64,000 bases of DNA, from contig JANOPA010000037.1 of assembly GCA_031421635.1 (NCBI GenBank), forward strand, positions 13,087-77,086. The letters are read 5' to 3'. A program made the translations under genes and the position numbers. A model generated the notes under the pieces. It had not been told where the DNA came from and ran no database searches. It worked only from the letters and a program-made list of their open reading frames with translations. Each line of letters starts with the position of its first letter. Position 1 is the stretch's first letter. Source of the stretch: JAPOKJ01 sp031421635. GTDB taxonomy: Bacteria; Pseudomonadota; Gammaproteobacteria; Burkholderiales; Burkholderiaceae_E. This document shows, one piece after another, positions 26,624 to 34,517 of this stretch.

Positions 26624-27407
26624 AGTTACATCCTAAGCCACTGAATAATTTATAAAAATTGTTTGTCGTAATCTCGGCAATTTGATCGTGGTTCAAGCCT
26701 CTTAGGTTGGCTAAAAACTCACCCACGTGGCGAACAAAGGCAGGTTCGTTGGTTTTTCCGCGCTTAGGAACGGGTGCAAGGTAGGGCGAATCGGTCTCAA
26801 TGAGAAGACGGTCTAAAGGCACTTTTCGGGCCACCTCTCTCAAGTCACTAGCGTTTTTAAAGGTCAATATCCCAGAAAATGAAATATAAAACCCCATGTC
26901 TAAAGCCGCGCTGGCTGTCTCCCAATCCTCAGTAAAGCAGTGCAAGACCCCACCTGCTTGTTCGGCACCCTCCTCCTTCATCAGGCGCAAGGTATCGAGC
27001 TTCGCCGCCCGCGTATGAATAATTAAAGGCTTGCGGGTATGTCGTGCGGCGCGTATGTGAATTCTGAAGCGTTCTCGCTGCCACTCTAATTCGGTGCTAG
27101 GGTCGCCCTGAATCCGGAAATAGTCCAGGCCGGTTTCACCGATGCCCAGAATTTTAGGATGGTCGGCAAGTTGTATTAAGCCCTCGAGCGTGGGTTCGGT
27201 ACATTTTGGATAATCGGGATGAACGCCCACCGTGGCATAGAGCTGGGAATGCTTTTCGGCCAGCGCCAACACCTTAGGAAAGTCTTCGAGGGTGACGCTT
27301 ATGCAGAGCGCAAGGTCAACCTGGTTAGCTTTCATATTGGCCAAGACCTCGTCAAAACGAGGGGCGAAGTCAAGGAAATCTAAGTGGCAATGAGAATCGA
27401 TGTACAC
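26448..27407 (-). CDS. tatD: TatD-family metal-dependent hydrolase (with aberrant C-terminal extension)
   Basis: A 319-residue TIM-barrel hydrolase. The metal-binding motif DSHCHLDFL is at the start, GIGETGLDYF and IHTR follow, then GGVLHCF and IETDSPYLAP with the catalytic Asp. Homology ends at NNFYKLFSGLG (about residue 258). The following 60 residues (Pro/Arg/Cys-rich, ending SKLASPN) are not family-like and are coded by the other frame of the ankyrin gene. Loss of the original stop by a small indel is inferred. Family members are 3'-5' DNases or hydrolases. The enzyme core should still be functional. Confidence 0.88.
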   Translation of the reverse strand: MYIDSHCHLDFLDFAPRFDEVLANMKANQVDLALCISVTLEDFPKVLALAEKHSQLYATVGVHPDYPKCTEPTLEGLIQLADHPKILGIGETGLDYFRIQGDPSTELEWQRERFRIHIRAARHTRKPLIIHTRAAKLDTLRLMKEEGAEQAGGVLHCFTEDWETASAALDMGFYISFSGILTFKNASDLREVARKVPLDRLLIETDSPYLAPVPKRGKTNEPAFVRHVGEFLANLRGLNHDQIAEITTNNFYKLFSGLGCNYEANYQEENEPDKAPRRTRLACSCQRCLPIEALRARSLTNGNQPNDPGILASKLASPN

Positions 27408-27437
27408 GGGCGGTATTTTACCCCCGCGCGCAGGTTG

Positions 27438-27842
27438 CTAGAGAGTATGGGTTCCGCGGCTGGACTTCAATCCCGAACCAAGCATGTTTTCGATTCTTGC
27501 CCGGGCTTGCTCACTGGCTTCTGCCTTATTGAACTGCAAGCCGATCCCTTGCTGGCGACCTGCCGTGCTGGTTGGCGTAATCCAAACGACTTTGCCTTGA
27601 ATCGACATTTTGGCCGGATCGTCCATCAGGGACAGGATCACATATACGTCGTCGCCAAGTTGGGCGGGTCGCATGGTCGGCACAAATAGTCCCCCGCCCG
27701 TCACCCAAGGCATATAAGAGGCGTAAAGCGCGGCTTTTTCCTTAATGGCGAGAGAAAGAACACCCGGACGGGCTGAGGTCGTGGTGGCCGTTCTGGCCGC
27801 CATCGAGGCAGATGCATTGGTCGCAACAGCAGCTTCGCTCAT
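27438..27842 (-). CDS. PilZ-domain protein
   Basis: A 134-residue protein. A short Ala/Thr-rich head is followed by a PilZ-like beta barrel (GVLSLAIKEKAALYASYMPWVTGGGLFVPT...GKVVWITP...GIGLQF). The RXXXR c-di-GMP-binding motif is not evident, which fits the non-binding PilZ type that works in type IV pilus assembly. The ATG at 27842 shares its A with the holB stop (TAATG), so translation is coupled. The order holB-pilZ-tatD is common in Betaproteobacteria and Pseudomonas. Confidence 0.83.
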   Translation of the reverse strand: MSEAAVATNASASMAARTATTTSARPGVLSLAIKEKAALYASYMPWVTGGGLFVPTMRPAQLGDDVYVILSLMDDPAKMSIQGKVVWITPTSTAGRQQGIGLQFNKAEASEQARARIENMLGSGLKSSRGTHTL

Positions 27843-28918
27843 TAAAAAATCTCGCAATACCTCAATAGCAGCCCCTCAATGAAGAGTTTGGGATTCAGCG
27901 GGTGCTCGGCCAATCGAGGCAAGCTACGCCAATCCGACTCCAGGCGACTCAAAGCTTGCAGAGAGGTTTGCTGCGCGCGTTGTTTCGCCACCCCCAAGTG
28001 TCCCGGGAAGAACCGGACCGGTTGGCCCACTTTGACGCGAATCAGGTCCGATACCCAGGCCTGAAACAACCTGGAAAGCATCATCGCCTCGACACCCGCT
28101 AATTGAGCTGCCACTTGGGAAAGACTAGCCTCGGGCATGCTGGCCGCGCTTTCAACGAACACCCGATGAGTGGTGCTCTGGCCGCGCCTGACGAGTTCCA
28201 ATACGCCATAAGCCGCGCCCCCCGTTAATGGAAGTAGTTCCAACGCGACATCTTCAGTCACGTTGTAGGCCATCAGCCAATTCGCGGCCGCGGCCGCGGA
28301 GGGTTGACTCATAGAAAACATTCTGCAGCGAGAACGTATCGTCGGAAGTAGCCAATCGAGGTGTTCGGTCAACACTATAAAGCGGCATTGCCCAGCCGGT
28401 TCCTCAAGCATTTTCAGGAGGCTATTGGCCGATTCGGTGTTGAGTGCCTCAGCAGGGCTGAGCAAGACAATTTTGGCACGCCCGCGCTGAGCACCAAGAG
28501 TCACAAAGCTTGCAATATCGCGAACTTGTTTGATCTTGATCTCTTTCGAAGGCTTGACGGTCTTGCTCTGGCCTGGCGCGGGTTCCCAATAGGGATCTTC
28601 AATCTCGGGTCGAAGCCAAAGTAAATCCGGATGCTGGGGGCCATAGCGCCCTACGCGAGGGTCCACTGCACCGATCCAGCGACAGCTTTCACACGCGCCG
28701 CAGGCGCTCATTCTCGTCGCAGATTGCGAATCGCCTCTCTCGCAAAGCCATGCCTTAACCAGCTCTAAGGCAAGCTCAGTCTGCCCAGAACCAGCGGGGC
28801 CAGCAATAAGAATGGCGTGATGAGGCTCGCCTTCAAGCAAGTGTAGAAAATCTTGACGAATCAGGCTGAGTCGAAGAGATTCCGAAATAGAATCTAATTG
28901 TGTCTTTTCTTCATCCAA
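27842..28918 (-). CDS. holB: DNA polymerase III delta' subunit
   Basis: A 358-residue clamp-loader subunit. The AAA+ fold shows an altered P-loop, AGPAGSGQTE, where Gln replaces Lys; this is tolerated in delta' because the subunit does not hydrolyse ATP. Zinc-binding cysteines are in CGACESCRW. The sensor/arginine region SANSLLKMLEEP and the segment LLPTIRSRC are conserved. It acts in the replisome to load the beta clamp. It lies between tmk and pilZ, the usual arrangement. The ATG is at 28918, 19 bases after the tmk stop. Confidence 0.92.
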   Translation of the reverse strand: MDEEKTQLDSISESLRLSLIRQDFLHLLEGEPHHAILIAGPAGSGQTELALELVKAWLCERGDSQSATRMSACGACESCRWIGAVDPRVGRYGPQHPDLLWLRPEIEDPYWEPAPGQSKTVKPSKEIKIKQVRDIASFVTLGAQRGRAKIVLLSPAEALNTESANSLLKMLEEPAGQCRFIVLTEHLDWLLPTIRSRCRMFSMSQPSAAAAANWLMAYNVTEDVALELLPLTGGAAYGVLELVRRGQSTTHRVFVESAASMPEASLSQVAAQLAGVEAMMLSRLFQAWVSDLIRVKVGQPVRFFPGHLGVAKQRAQQTSLQALSRLESDWRSLPRLAEHPLNPKLFIEGLLLRYCEIF

Positions 28919-28937
28919 AATATATTGTTTCTATTTT

Positions 28938-29585
28938 TCAATTAGTTATGATTTTTATTTCTAGTTCTTTAGAGATATTGATGACGCTTTGAGTCGCATC
29001 GATCACCACAAACCGTTGAGGATGATCTTCCGCTCTAAGCAGATAGGCCGCCCGTACCCGCTCAAAAAACCTGAGATCCTCTGCCTCAAAACGATCTGCC
29101 GCTCGTGCCCGAGCGCGACGCTCTGCGGCGATAGCGGGTGGGAGATCAAAATAAACGGTTTGGTCGGGTTGAAGGCTGGGATGCACTTTGGCCTCAAGCG
29201 CCGCAATCGGTGCAAAGCCCATCTGGCGCCCGCCCCCTTGATATGCATAAGTTGAATCGGTAAAGCGATCACAGATCACCCAAGCGCCTTTAGCCAACGC
29301 CGGCTCTATCACGCGCTCAATGTGATCTCGACGAGCTGCAAACATCAACAACAACTCAGTTTCCAACGACATGGGTTGATGCAACAACAGCTCGCGAAGG
29401 CTTTCCGCTAAAGCACTGCCGCCGGGCTCGCGGGTTTGAACAACCTCCAACCCGAGTGCCTGGAGGCGTTCCACGCATCGTCCGATATGAGTGGTTTTAC
29501 CGGCGCCATCAATCCCTTCAAAAGTGATGAAACGTCCGCGCTTTATTCCAGATTGCAAACTCTTAGAGCCCTCGGAAATGGTCAT
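28938..29585 (-). CDS. tmk: Thymidylate kinase
   Basis: A 215-residue dTMP kinase. The P-loop is FEGIDGAGKTT, the DRX motif is CDRFTDSTYAYQGGGR, and the TREPGG motif is present. The lid-region arginines lie in ERRARARAADRFE. It makes dTDP for DNA synthesis in the cytoplasm. The start overlaps the mltG stop by four bases (ATGA), which indicates tight coupling. The mltG-tmk-holB order is conserved in proteobacteria. Confidence 0.95.
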   Translation of the reverse strand: MTISEGSKSLQSGIKRGRFITFEGIDGAGKTTHIGRCVERLQALGLEVVQTREPGGSALAESLRELLLHQPMSLETELLLMFAARRDHIERVIEPALAKGAWVICDRFTDSTYAYQGGGRQMGFAPIAALEAKVHPSLQPDQTVYFDLPPAIAAERRARARAADRFEAEDLRFFERVRAAYLLRAEDHPQRFVVIDATQSVINISKELEIKIITN

Positions 29586-30589
29586 TGCTTAAGTTGATAT
29601 TTTTGAACCGCACGATTGTGAGCGGATAAATCATCCGAGAACTCGCTACTGCCATCGCCTCGGGCGACGAAGTAAAGCGCTTTGATGCTCGCAGGGGCAA
29701 TCACTGCCTGCAAGGAGGCCTTGCTGACGAGGGAAATCGGCGTTGGAGTGAGGCCGCCGCGAGTATAAGTGTTGTAAGGCGTATCTGTTTGAAGGTCTTT
29801 ACGACGCAGATTGCCATCAAACTTATCTCCCATCCCGTAGATTGTCGTCGGATCACTTTGCAAGGGCATCCCGACCTTCATGCGATTGAGAAAAACCGCC
29901 GCAACCCTAGGGCGATCAGCTTCAGTGCCCGTCTCCTTTTCTACGATGGAGGCCAGAGTGAGTAGATCGTAAGGGCTTTTCAACGGGCTATCCGATGGAC
30001 GCTTAGACCATGCTTCCTCGACCAACTTTTTTGTTTGCCGATAGGCATTTTTATAAACTTCCATGTCCAAGGCATTGGGGGAGAAGCGATAGGTACTTGG
30101 AAAAAACAGACCTTCCGGATGGTTTTCGATGGCGCCTAGCTTCTTCAATAACTCACCGTCGCTAAGTTTTAAGGTTTCGTGTTTAAGCAAGGGATGCTTG
30201 TCAACAACTTCGCGCATTTGCTTGAATGTCCAGCCTTCCGGAAAACGGATTTCACTCAGCATCACGTCGCCTGACACGAGTTTGTCGAGAACGGAGCGAA
30301 CCGTCAGTGGGGCCTTAAAGAGATATGTGCCTGCCTTAATCTGATTTGAGTCACCCCGGATGCGGGCGGAAACAGAGGTCATCGGTTCCGGCAGCTCCAG
30401 CCCTGCATTACGAAGGGCAGTCATTGTGGCCGAGAAGCCCTGCCCTTTTTCTACGATAATGGTGAGTTCTGGCTTGCTTTGGGTAATCACCTTATTTTGG
30501 TAAGTACTCTTGCCCCACCAATAAGCGCCGCCACCTGCAACAATGGCAAGACAAACCATGCCCAAAAAGTAAGATTTAAATGCCCGCAT
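29582..30589 (-). CDS. mltG: Endolytic murein transglycosylase MltG
   Basis: A 335-residue inner-membrane protein with one N-terminal transmembrane helix (YFLGMVCLAIVAGGGAYWW). A LysM-like region follows, then the YceG catalytic domain. The catalytic Glu is in IVEKETG, and the conserved segments GLFFPSTYRF, QSDPTTIYG and TRGGLTPTPIS are visible. It cleaves nascent glycan strands and helps set their length. I chose the ATG at 30589; upstream codons overlap the divergent ygfZ promoter region. It heads the minus-strand operon mltG-tmk-holB-pilZ-tatD-ankyrin-HAD. Confidence 0.94.
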   Translation of the reverse strand: MRAFKSYFLGMVCLAIVAGGGAYWWGKSTYQNKVITQSKPELTIIVEKGQGFSATMTALRNAGLELPEPMTSVSARIRGDSNQIKAGTYLFKAPLTVRSVLDKLVSGDVMLSEIRFPEGWTFKQMREVVDKHPLLKHETLKLSDGELLKKLGAIENHPEGLFFPSTYRFSPNALDMEVYKNAYRQTKKLVEEAWSKRPSDSPLKSPYDLLTLASIVEKETGTEADRPRVAAVFLNRMKVGMPLQSDPTTIYGMGDKFDGNLRRKDLQTDTPYNTYTRGGLTPTPISLVSKASLQAVIAPASIKALYFVARGDGSSEFSDDLSAHNRAVQKYQLKQ

Positions 30590-30640
30590 GCCTATAATCA
30601 ACCAATATGAGAGATGTAATAAAAAACCAAGGACTGAATT

Positions 30641-31825
30641 ATGCTCGCTGTGGATTATGACCGCCTCCCGATTCAGCAATGGCTAGGTCGTCTCGGCGCG
30701 GAGGTGACCGAGGACCCTTATGGCGTCCAAGGTGTTTTTAGTTCCGGGAAAGGTATTCTCGACGCTAAGAGTGGCGTTGGCGCAGCCGCTCCAAGCCTAC
30801 AAATCGAGCCGAAGGGGCAGATTTTCCCACTCTCCGATCTCGGCCTCATCCAAGTGAATGGAGCAGAGGCAGTAAAGTTTTTGCACGCCCAGCTCACTAA
30901 CGATGTCGAAAAACTGCAGGAGACACATTGGCGCTGGTTCGGCTATTGCAATGCCAAAGGCCGAATGCAGCTCAGTGCCGCAGGTTACAAGAAAGGGGAA
31001 GCGATCTTTTTGATTTGTTCCCGTCCCTTAGCCGCACCTGTGGCAAAACGCCTTGGGATGTTCGTCATGAGAGCCAAAGCGAAAGTGTTCGATGCGTCGA
31101 GTGCTTGCGAAATCTACGGACTCCAAGGAGATATCGGCCCGCTATTGAATCGACTCGGTGTGAGCGCAATGGCCCCAAAGTCCGGGGATCGCCTAAGCAT
31201 CGTCTGGGGCAACGAAACCCTTGAACTACTTGCACTGGAATCCGTCAGTGGTGTTGGTGTGAGCCTGGATGGGCCGCCCACCATGCGCTTTCTTCTCGTC
31301 GCGCCGACAAGCTCTGCGGTTTGGGCGGAAGCACTAGCCAGCGGCTTCATTCCGGCGAATTCTGCCTGGTGGCGTCAGTCCGAAGTGGCTACGGCGAGCG
31401 CGCGAATTGTGCCCGCGACCTATGAGCTCTTTGTCCCGCAAATGCTTAACTTTGAATCTCTGGGTGGCGTGGACTTTAAGAAGGGATGTTATCCAGGACA
31501 AGAGGTCGTGGCTCGAAGCCAGTACTTAGGCAAGCTCAAGAGGAGAATGTTCATCGCAACGATCGAAAGCGGTACATCGCCATCAACCGCCAACGCCTTT
31601 GAACCCGCGCCGGCAATCGATGTCTGGGCGAGCGATTCGATTGATATGAAGGAGCCTTGCGGGCAGGTCGTGCTGGCCTCATCAGTGTCTGGACAAGCGG
31701 TGCAAGTTTTGTTTGAAGCACAAACGGGCGCAGTTGAACAAGGCCAGATCGGCCTGCGAGATAGCGTCGGACAATGGCACCCTTTAGCACTGAGGCCCCT
31801 CCCCTATGCCTTGCTTGAGATCTAA
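30641..31825 (+). CDS. ygfZ: Folate-binding protein YgfZ (Fe-S cluster/GcvT-like)
   Basis: A 394-residue protein of the GcvT-like folate-binding family. The diagnostic motif KGCYPGQEVVAR, with the conserved Cys, is present near residue 286, and the N-terminal fold contains GAEAVKFLHAQLTNDV. It supports repair or assembly of iron-sulfur enzymes such as MiaB. AAGGA lies seven bases before the ATG. The gene is divergent from mltG, with 51 bases between them that must hold both promoters. It is somewhat longer than the E. coli protein (about 326 residues). Confidence 0.9.
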   Translation: MLAVDYDRLPIQQWLGRLGAEVTEDPYGVQGVFSSGKGILDAKSGVGAAAPSLQIEPKGQIFPLSDLGLIQVNGAEAVKFLHAQLTNDVEKLQETHWRWFGYCNAKGRMQLSAAGYKKGEAIFLICSRPLAAPVAKRLGMFVMRAKAKVFDASSACEIYGLQGDIGPLLNRLGVSAMAPKSGDRLSIVWGNETLELLALESVSGVGVSLDGPPTMRFLLVAPTSSAVWAEALASGFIPANSAWWRQSEVATASARIVPATYELFVPQMLNFESLGGVDFKKGCYPGQEVVARSQYLGKLKRRMFIATIESGTSPSTANAFEPAPAIDVWASDSIDMKEPCGQVVLASSVSGQAVQVLFEAQTGAVEQGQIGLRDSVGQWHPLALRPLPYALLEI

Positions 31826-31891
31826 TTTGCTCAGTGATATAAAACGAGCAGGGCCAGTGGTCGCGCGGCGCGTGCCCGTCGAACACCCTTT

Positions 31892-32791
31892 ATGTGCGTC
31901 CTAGCCTTTTCCTTCATTCCTGGTGGTTCAATCACCGGACCAGAGCTTAAAATCATTTCGAACCGCGATGAATTTCTAACGCGTCCAACTCACGCGGCCC
32001 ACTGGTGGCCTGAGCCTGAGCCTGCTGTCGTCTCTGGTCGAGTGGTCTCTCGAAAGGTGTCCTTTACAACGCGACCCAGTGCAAACGGGGGAGGCACGGC
32101 CTGGGTATTGGGCGGGCGAGACCTGCGCGCTGGCGGTTCCTGGATGGCAGTAAGCCGGGCCGGTCGTATAGCGATTTTGACCAACTACCGCGACCCCTCA
32201 AGTGAAGGCCTCTCAGACAAATCCCGAGGCGATCTCGTAGAGCAGTGGGTGGGGCTGCGCAATGCCGACATTGCACCACAAGACCTTATTCAGGACCTTC
32301 GCGAATCGGCTTGCAACTACGCTGGATTTAACTTACTGCTTTTTGATTATTCTTGGTCGACTCAAGTGAGCAAAGCCTGGGTGATTTCGAACCGTGCCTC
32401 TCAAACCTTGAGCGAAATTCCAGCGGGAATACATGGCCTATCGAATGAGCTTTTAAATAGCCCTTGGCCAAAAACGATCGCCTTAAAAGACAGTCTTCAA
32501 AGAACAGCGGGCTTGCAGCAAGCTCGCTTCGAAGCTGAAAGTTTTAAAGCCCTTAGCGAGTTATCCCAGCCCCCAGATGAGCAGTTGCCAAGTACCGGCA
32601 TTGCACTCGAGCGCGAGCGCTACTTGTCGTCGGTCTTTATTCAACCACTAAAGGTTGAGGATGAAATGGCCTACGGCACGCGCACCTCTACGGTGCTCAC
32701 GATTGGAGGAGGTCAGGCACATTTCTTGGAGCGAAGCTATTATCCGCAAGCCTGCGAGAGGCGCTTCACCTTTCATTTACAAAAGCATTGA
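31892..32791 (+). CDS. NRDE-family (TANGO2-like) protein
   Basis: A 299-residue protein. The NRDE motif is present as SNRDEF near residue 27, followed by GGTAWVLGGRDLRAGGSWMAVS, which are the family hallmarks. It begins MCVLAF, the typical start with Cys2 suggesting an N-terminal nucleophile-type fold. Function is not well settled; TANGO2 homologues are linked to haem and lipid metabolism. It follows ygfZ by 66 bases on the same strand. Confidence 0.85.
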   Translation: MCVLAFSFIPGGSITGPELKIISNRDEFLTRPTHAAHWWPEPEPAVVSGRVVSRKVSFTTRPSANGGGTAWVLGGRDLRAGGSWMAVSRAGRIAILTNYRDPSSEGLSDKSRGDLVEQWVGLRNADIAPQDLIQDLRESACNYAGFNLLLFDYSWSTQVSKAWVISNRASQTLSEIPAGIHGLSNELLNSPWPKTIALKDSLQRTAGLQQARFEAESFKALSELSQPPDEQLPSTGIALERERYLSSVFIQPLKVEDEMAYGTRTSTVLTIGGGQAHFLERSYYPQACERRFTFHLQKH

Positions 32792-32869
32792 TCAACAAAC
32801 CGCCCGCGCGGTATTCAATCAATGCTTCCAAACGGGCGATCATTTTGTAGCAATCTGTCGCGCTAGTGT

Positions 32870-33568
32870 CTACTTCAAAATTCCAAACACCTTGGAGATG
32901 GCTTTCACACCAGTGCCAATCGGGTCCTGACGAATCGCCCGCTCTTGTTCCGCGATGACGAGGTAAAGACCATCAAGCGCCTTACCGGTCACATAGGTCT
33001 CCATCGTGGCACTTTCTTTATCGACCAGACCAAGCCTTGCACCTTGGCCAGCGAGTTTGTCGTACTGTTGCGTTAAGCCTAATTTAGACACTTGCTTACC
33101 CACGATGGGTTGAAAGCGTTCGATCAAAGCCGGCTTGGTTTTGGCCTTGAAAAACTGCGTGACAGAATCATCACCGCCGGTAAGAATGCCTTTGGCATCC
33201 TCCAAGGTCATGGACTTCACGGCCGATTGAAGCAAGACCTTGGCTTCTGGCACAGCCTGCTCAGCGGCCTGGTTCATCGTTGCAACCAAACTATTGAGTT
33301 GGTCAGATTTACCGGTGGCTTTCAAAATCGGCTCAAGGCTTTGCAAAGCACCCGGCAACGGAATCTTGACTTTAGGGTTGTTCATAAAGCCTCCGTTTGC
33401 ACCGAGCTGCGAAATCGCAGCCAAGGCGCCGCGATCAAGTGCTGCCTTCAGGCCTGCGTTGGCCTCGGCATTGGTAATGGCATCCAGAGGCCCGGCAAGG
33501 GCGGCTTGCGACAATGAGGCCGCGGCTGCGAAAGCAAGGGCTGCGCGAGTAAAGTAGAGACGAATCAT
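32870..33568 (-). CDS. DUF4197 exported protein
   Basis: A 232-residue protein with a signal peptide ending near AALAG. The mature part matches DUF4197: ALDRGALAAISQLGANGGF, then PLPGALQSLEPILKATG, then an acidic/charged central helix with GGDDSVTQFFKAKT, and a late YVTGKALDGLYLVIAEQERAIRQDP. Function is unknown. It is convergent with the NRDE gene. I chose the ATG at 33568 because it precedes the signal sequence directly. Confidence 0.85.
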   Translation of the reverse strand: MIRLYFTRAALAFAAAASLSQAALAGPLDAITNAEANAGLKAALDRGALAAISQLGANGGFMNNPKVKIPLPGALQSLEPILKATGKSDQLNSLVATMNQAAEQAVPEAKVLLQSAVKSMTLEDAKGILTGGDDSVTQFFKAKTKPALIERFQPIVGKQVSKLGLTQQYDKLAGQGARLGLVDKESATMETYVTGKALDGLYLVIAEQERAIRQDPIGTGVKAISKVFGILK

Positions 33569-33644
33569 GGGTTCTCCGAGGGAAAGCTGAGCAGGGCAGA
33601 ACAATGCCTTACCGAAAAAATAGAATCTCGCGAAGTTTAACGCC

Positions 33645-34120
33645 TTGATTCATGCTTTGGTTGATCGAAGCTTGATCAAAAGCTCCGATAAGTGTCAGGT
33701 TTTGATACTTTCAGTAGGACTGATTCAGCCTGCGCGGCATTTGCTTCGCACAAGACGCGACATTAGAGATACTTCATTTGTACTACTCGTCGTCGTCATT
33801 ATTTTCGCTGGCCCGCTAAGCCTTTGGCACTGGTCGGCCACCGGCAATATTTGCCCTGGGGTGTGGTCCAGTTCGGTGGTATGGCGTTACTCATTGGGCT
33901 AAGTTTTGTAAGGCCAGAGGGCGAGGCGCTCTCGCTGATCTGGGTCGTGATTATTTACGCTTTAGCAAAAATTTGCGAACACTTTGATCATCAAATCTTT
34001 GAGCTAAGCGCCCAATGGGTGTCAGGGCATACCCTAAAGCACCTCATGGCTAGTCTCATCATCTGCGCCGTGATTAATGCTCTGGTGCCGTCCTCTCGTA
34101 GCCCTCAATCAAAGCCCTGA
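33645..34120 (+). pseudogene. Frameshifted membrane protein, ceramidase-like C-terminus
   Basis: Two overlapping frames read as one membrane protein. The first ends FVLLVVVIIFAGPLSLWHWSATGNI, and the second continues LPWGVVQFGGMALLIG, then VIIYALAKICEHFDHQIFE and VSGHTLKHLMASL. The latter resembles the last helices of alkaline ceramidase-like proteins (His and Asp motifs). A one-base loss near 33848 separates them. The N-terminal half is absent. Its end overlaps the convergent thioesterase by 47 bases. Confidence 0.45.
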
Positions 34121-34517
34121 TCTCAGCAGGAATCGGCGCTGATTTTGCTTCTGGGGCGTAAACGTAAACACTCTCCCCAGAAATGAGATGGTCGGTCTGC
34201 CCCGCCGCTTTATCGCGGTGAATCTCAAAACCGACTTTCATGCTGGAGGAACCTAGACGCGTGGTACGCACACACACATCGATCTCTTCGTCAAAGCGCG
34301 CAGAGCCGTGAAAATCCAGAGTCGATTTGACCACATAAGTGTGAATTAAAAAAAGGTCTTGAAGATTCGGCAAGGACTTCCCCAGATCACGCCAGTACTC
34401 CGTAATCGCGACATCAAAATACAACAGGTAATTGGCATTGAAAACAATCGACTGCATGTCGACTTCGGCCCAGCGCACTCTGATTCGATGAGAAAAGCTG
34501 AATTGTTCCTTACTCAT
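34074..34517 (-). CDS. Hotdog-fold acyl-CoA thioesterase (YbgC/4HBT type)
   Basis: A 147-residue 4-hydroxybenzoyl-CoA thioesterase-family protein. The conserved start region is RVRWAEVDMQSIVFNANYLLYFDVAITEYW; the Asp in EVDMQ is the catalytic candidate. It probably hydrolyses acyl-CoA esters in the cytoplasm. Its ATG overlaps the stop of the upstream hydrolase gene (ATGA), so the two form an operon. Confidence 0.85.
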   Translation of the reverse strand: MSKEQFSFSHRIRVRWAEVDMQSIVFNANYLLYFDVAITEYWRDLGKSLPNLQDLFLIHTYVVKSTLDFHGSARFDEEIDVCVRTTRLGSSSMKVGFEIHRDKAAGQTDHLISGESVYVYAPEAKSAPIPAEIRALIEGYERTAPEH

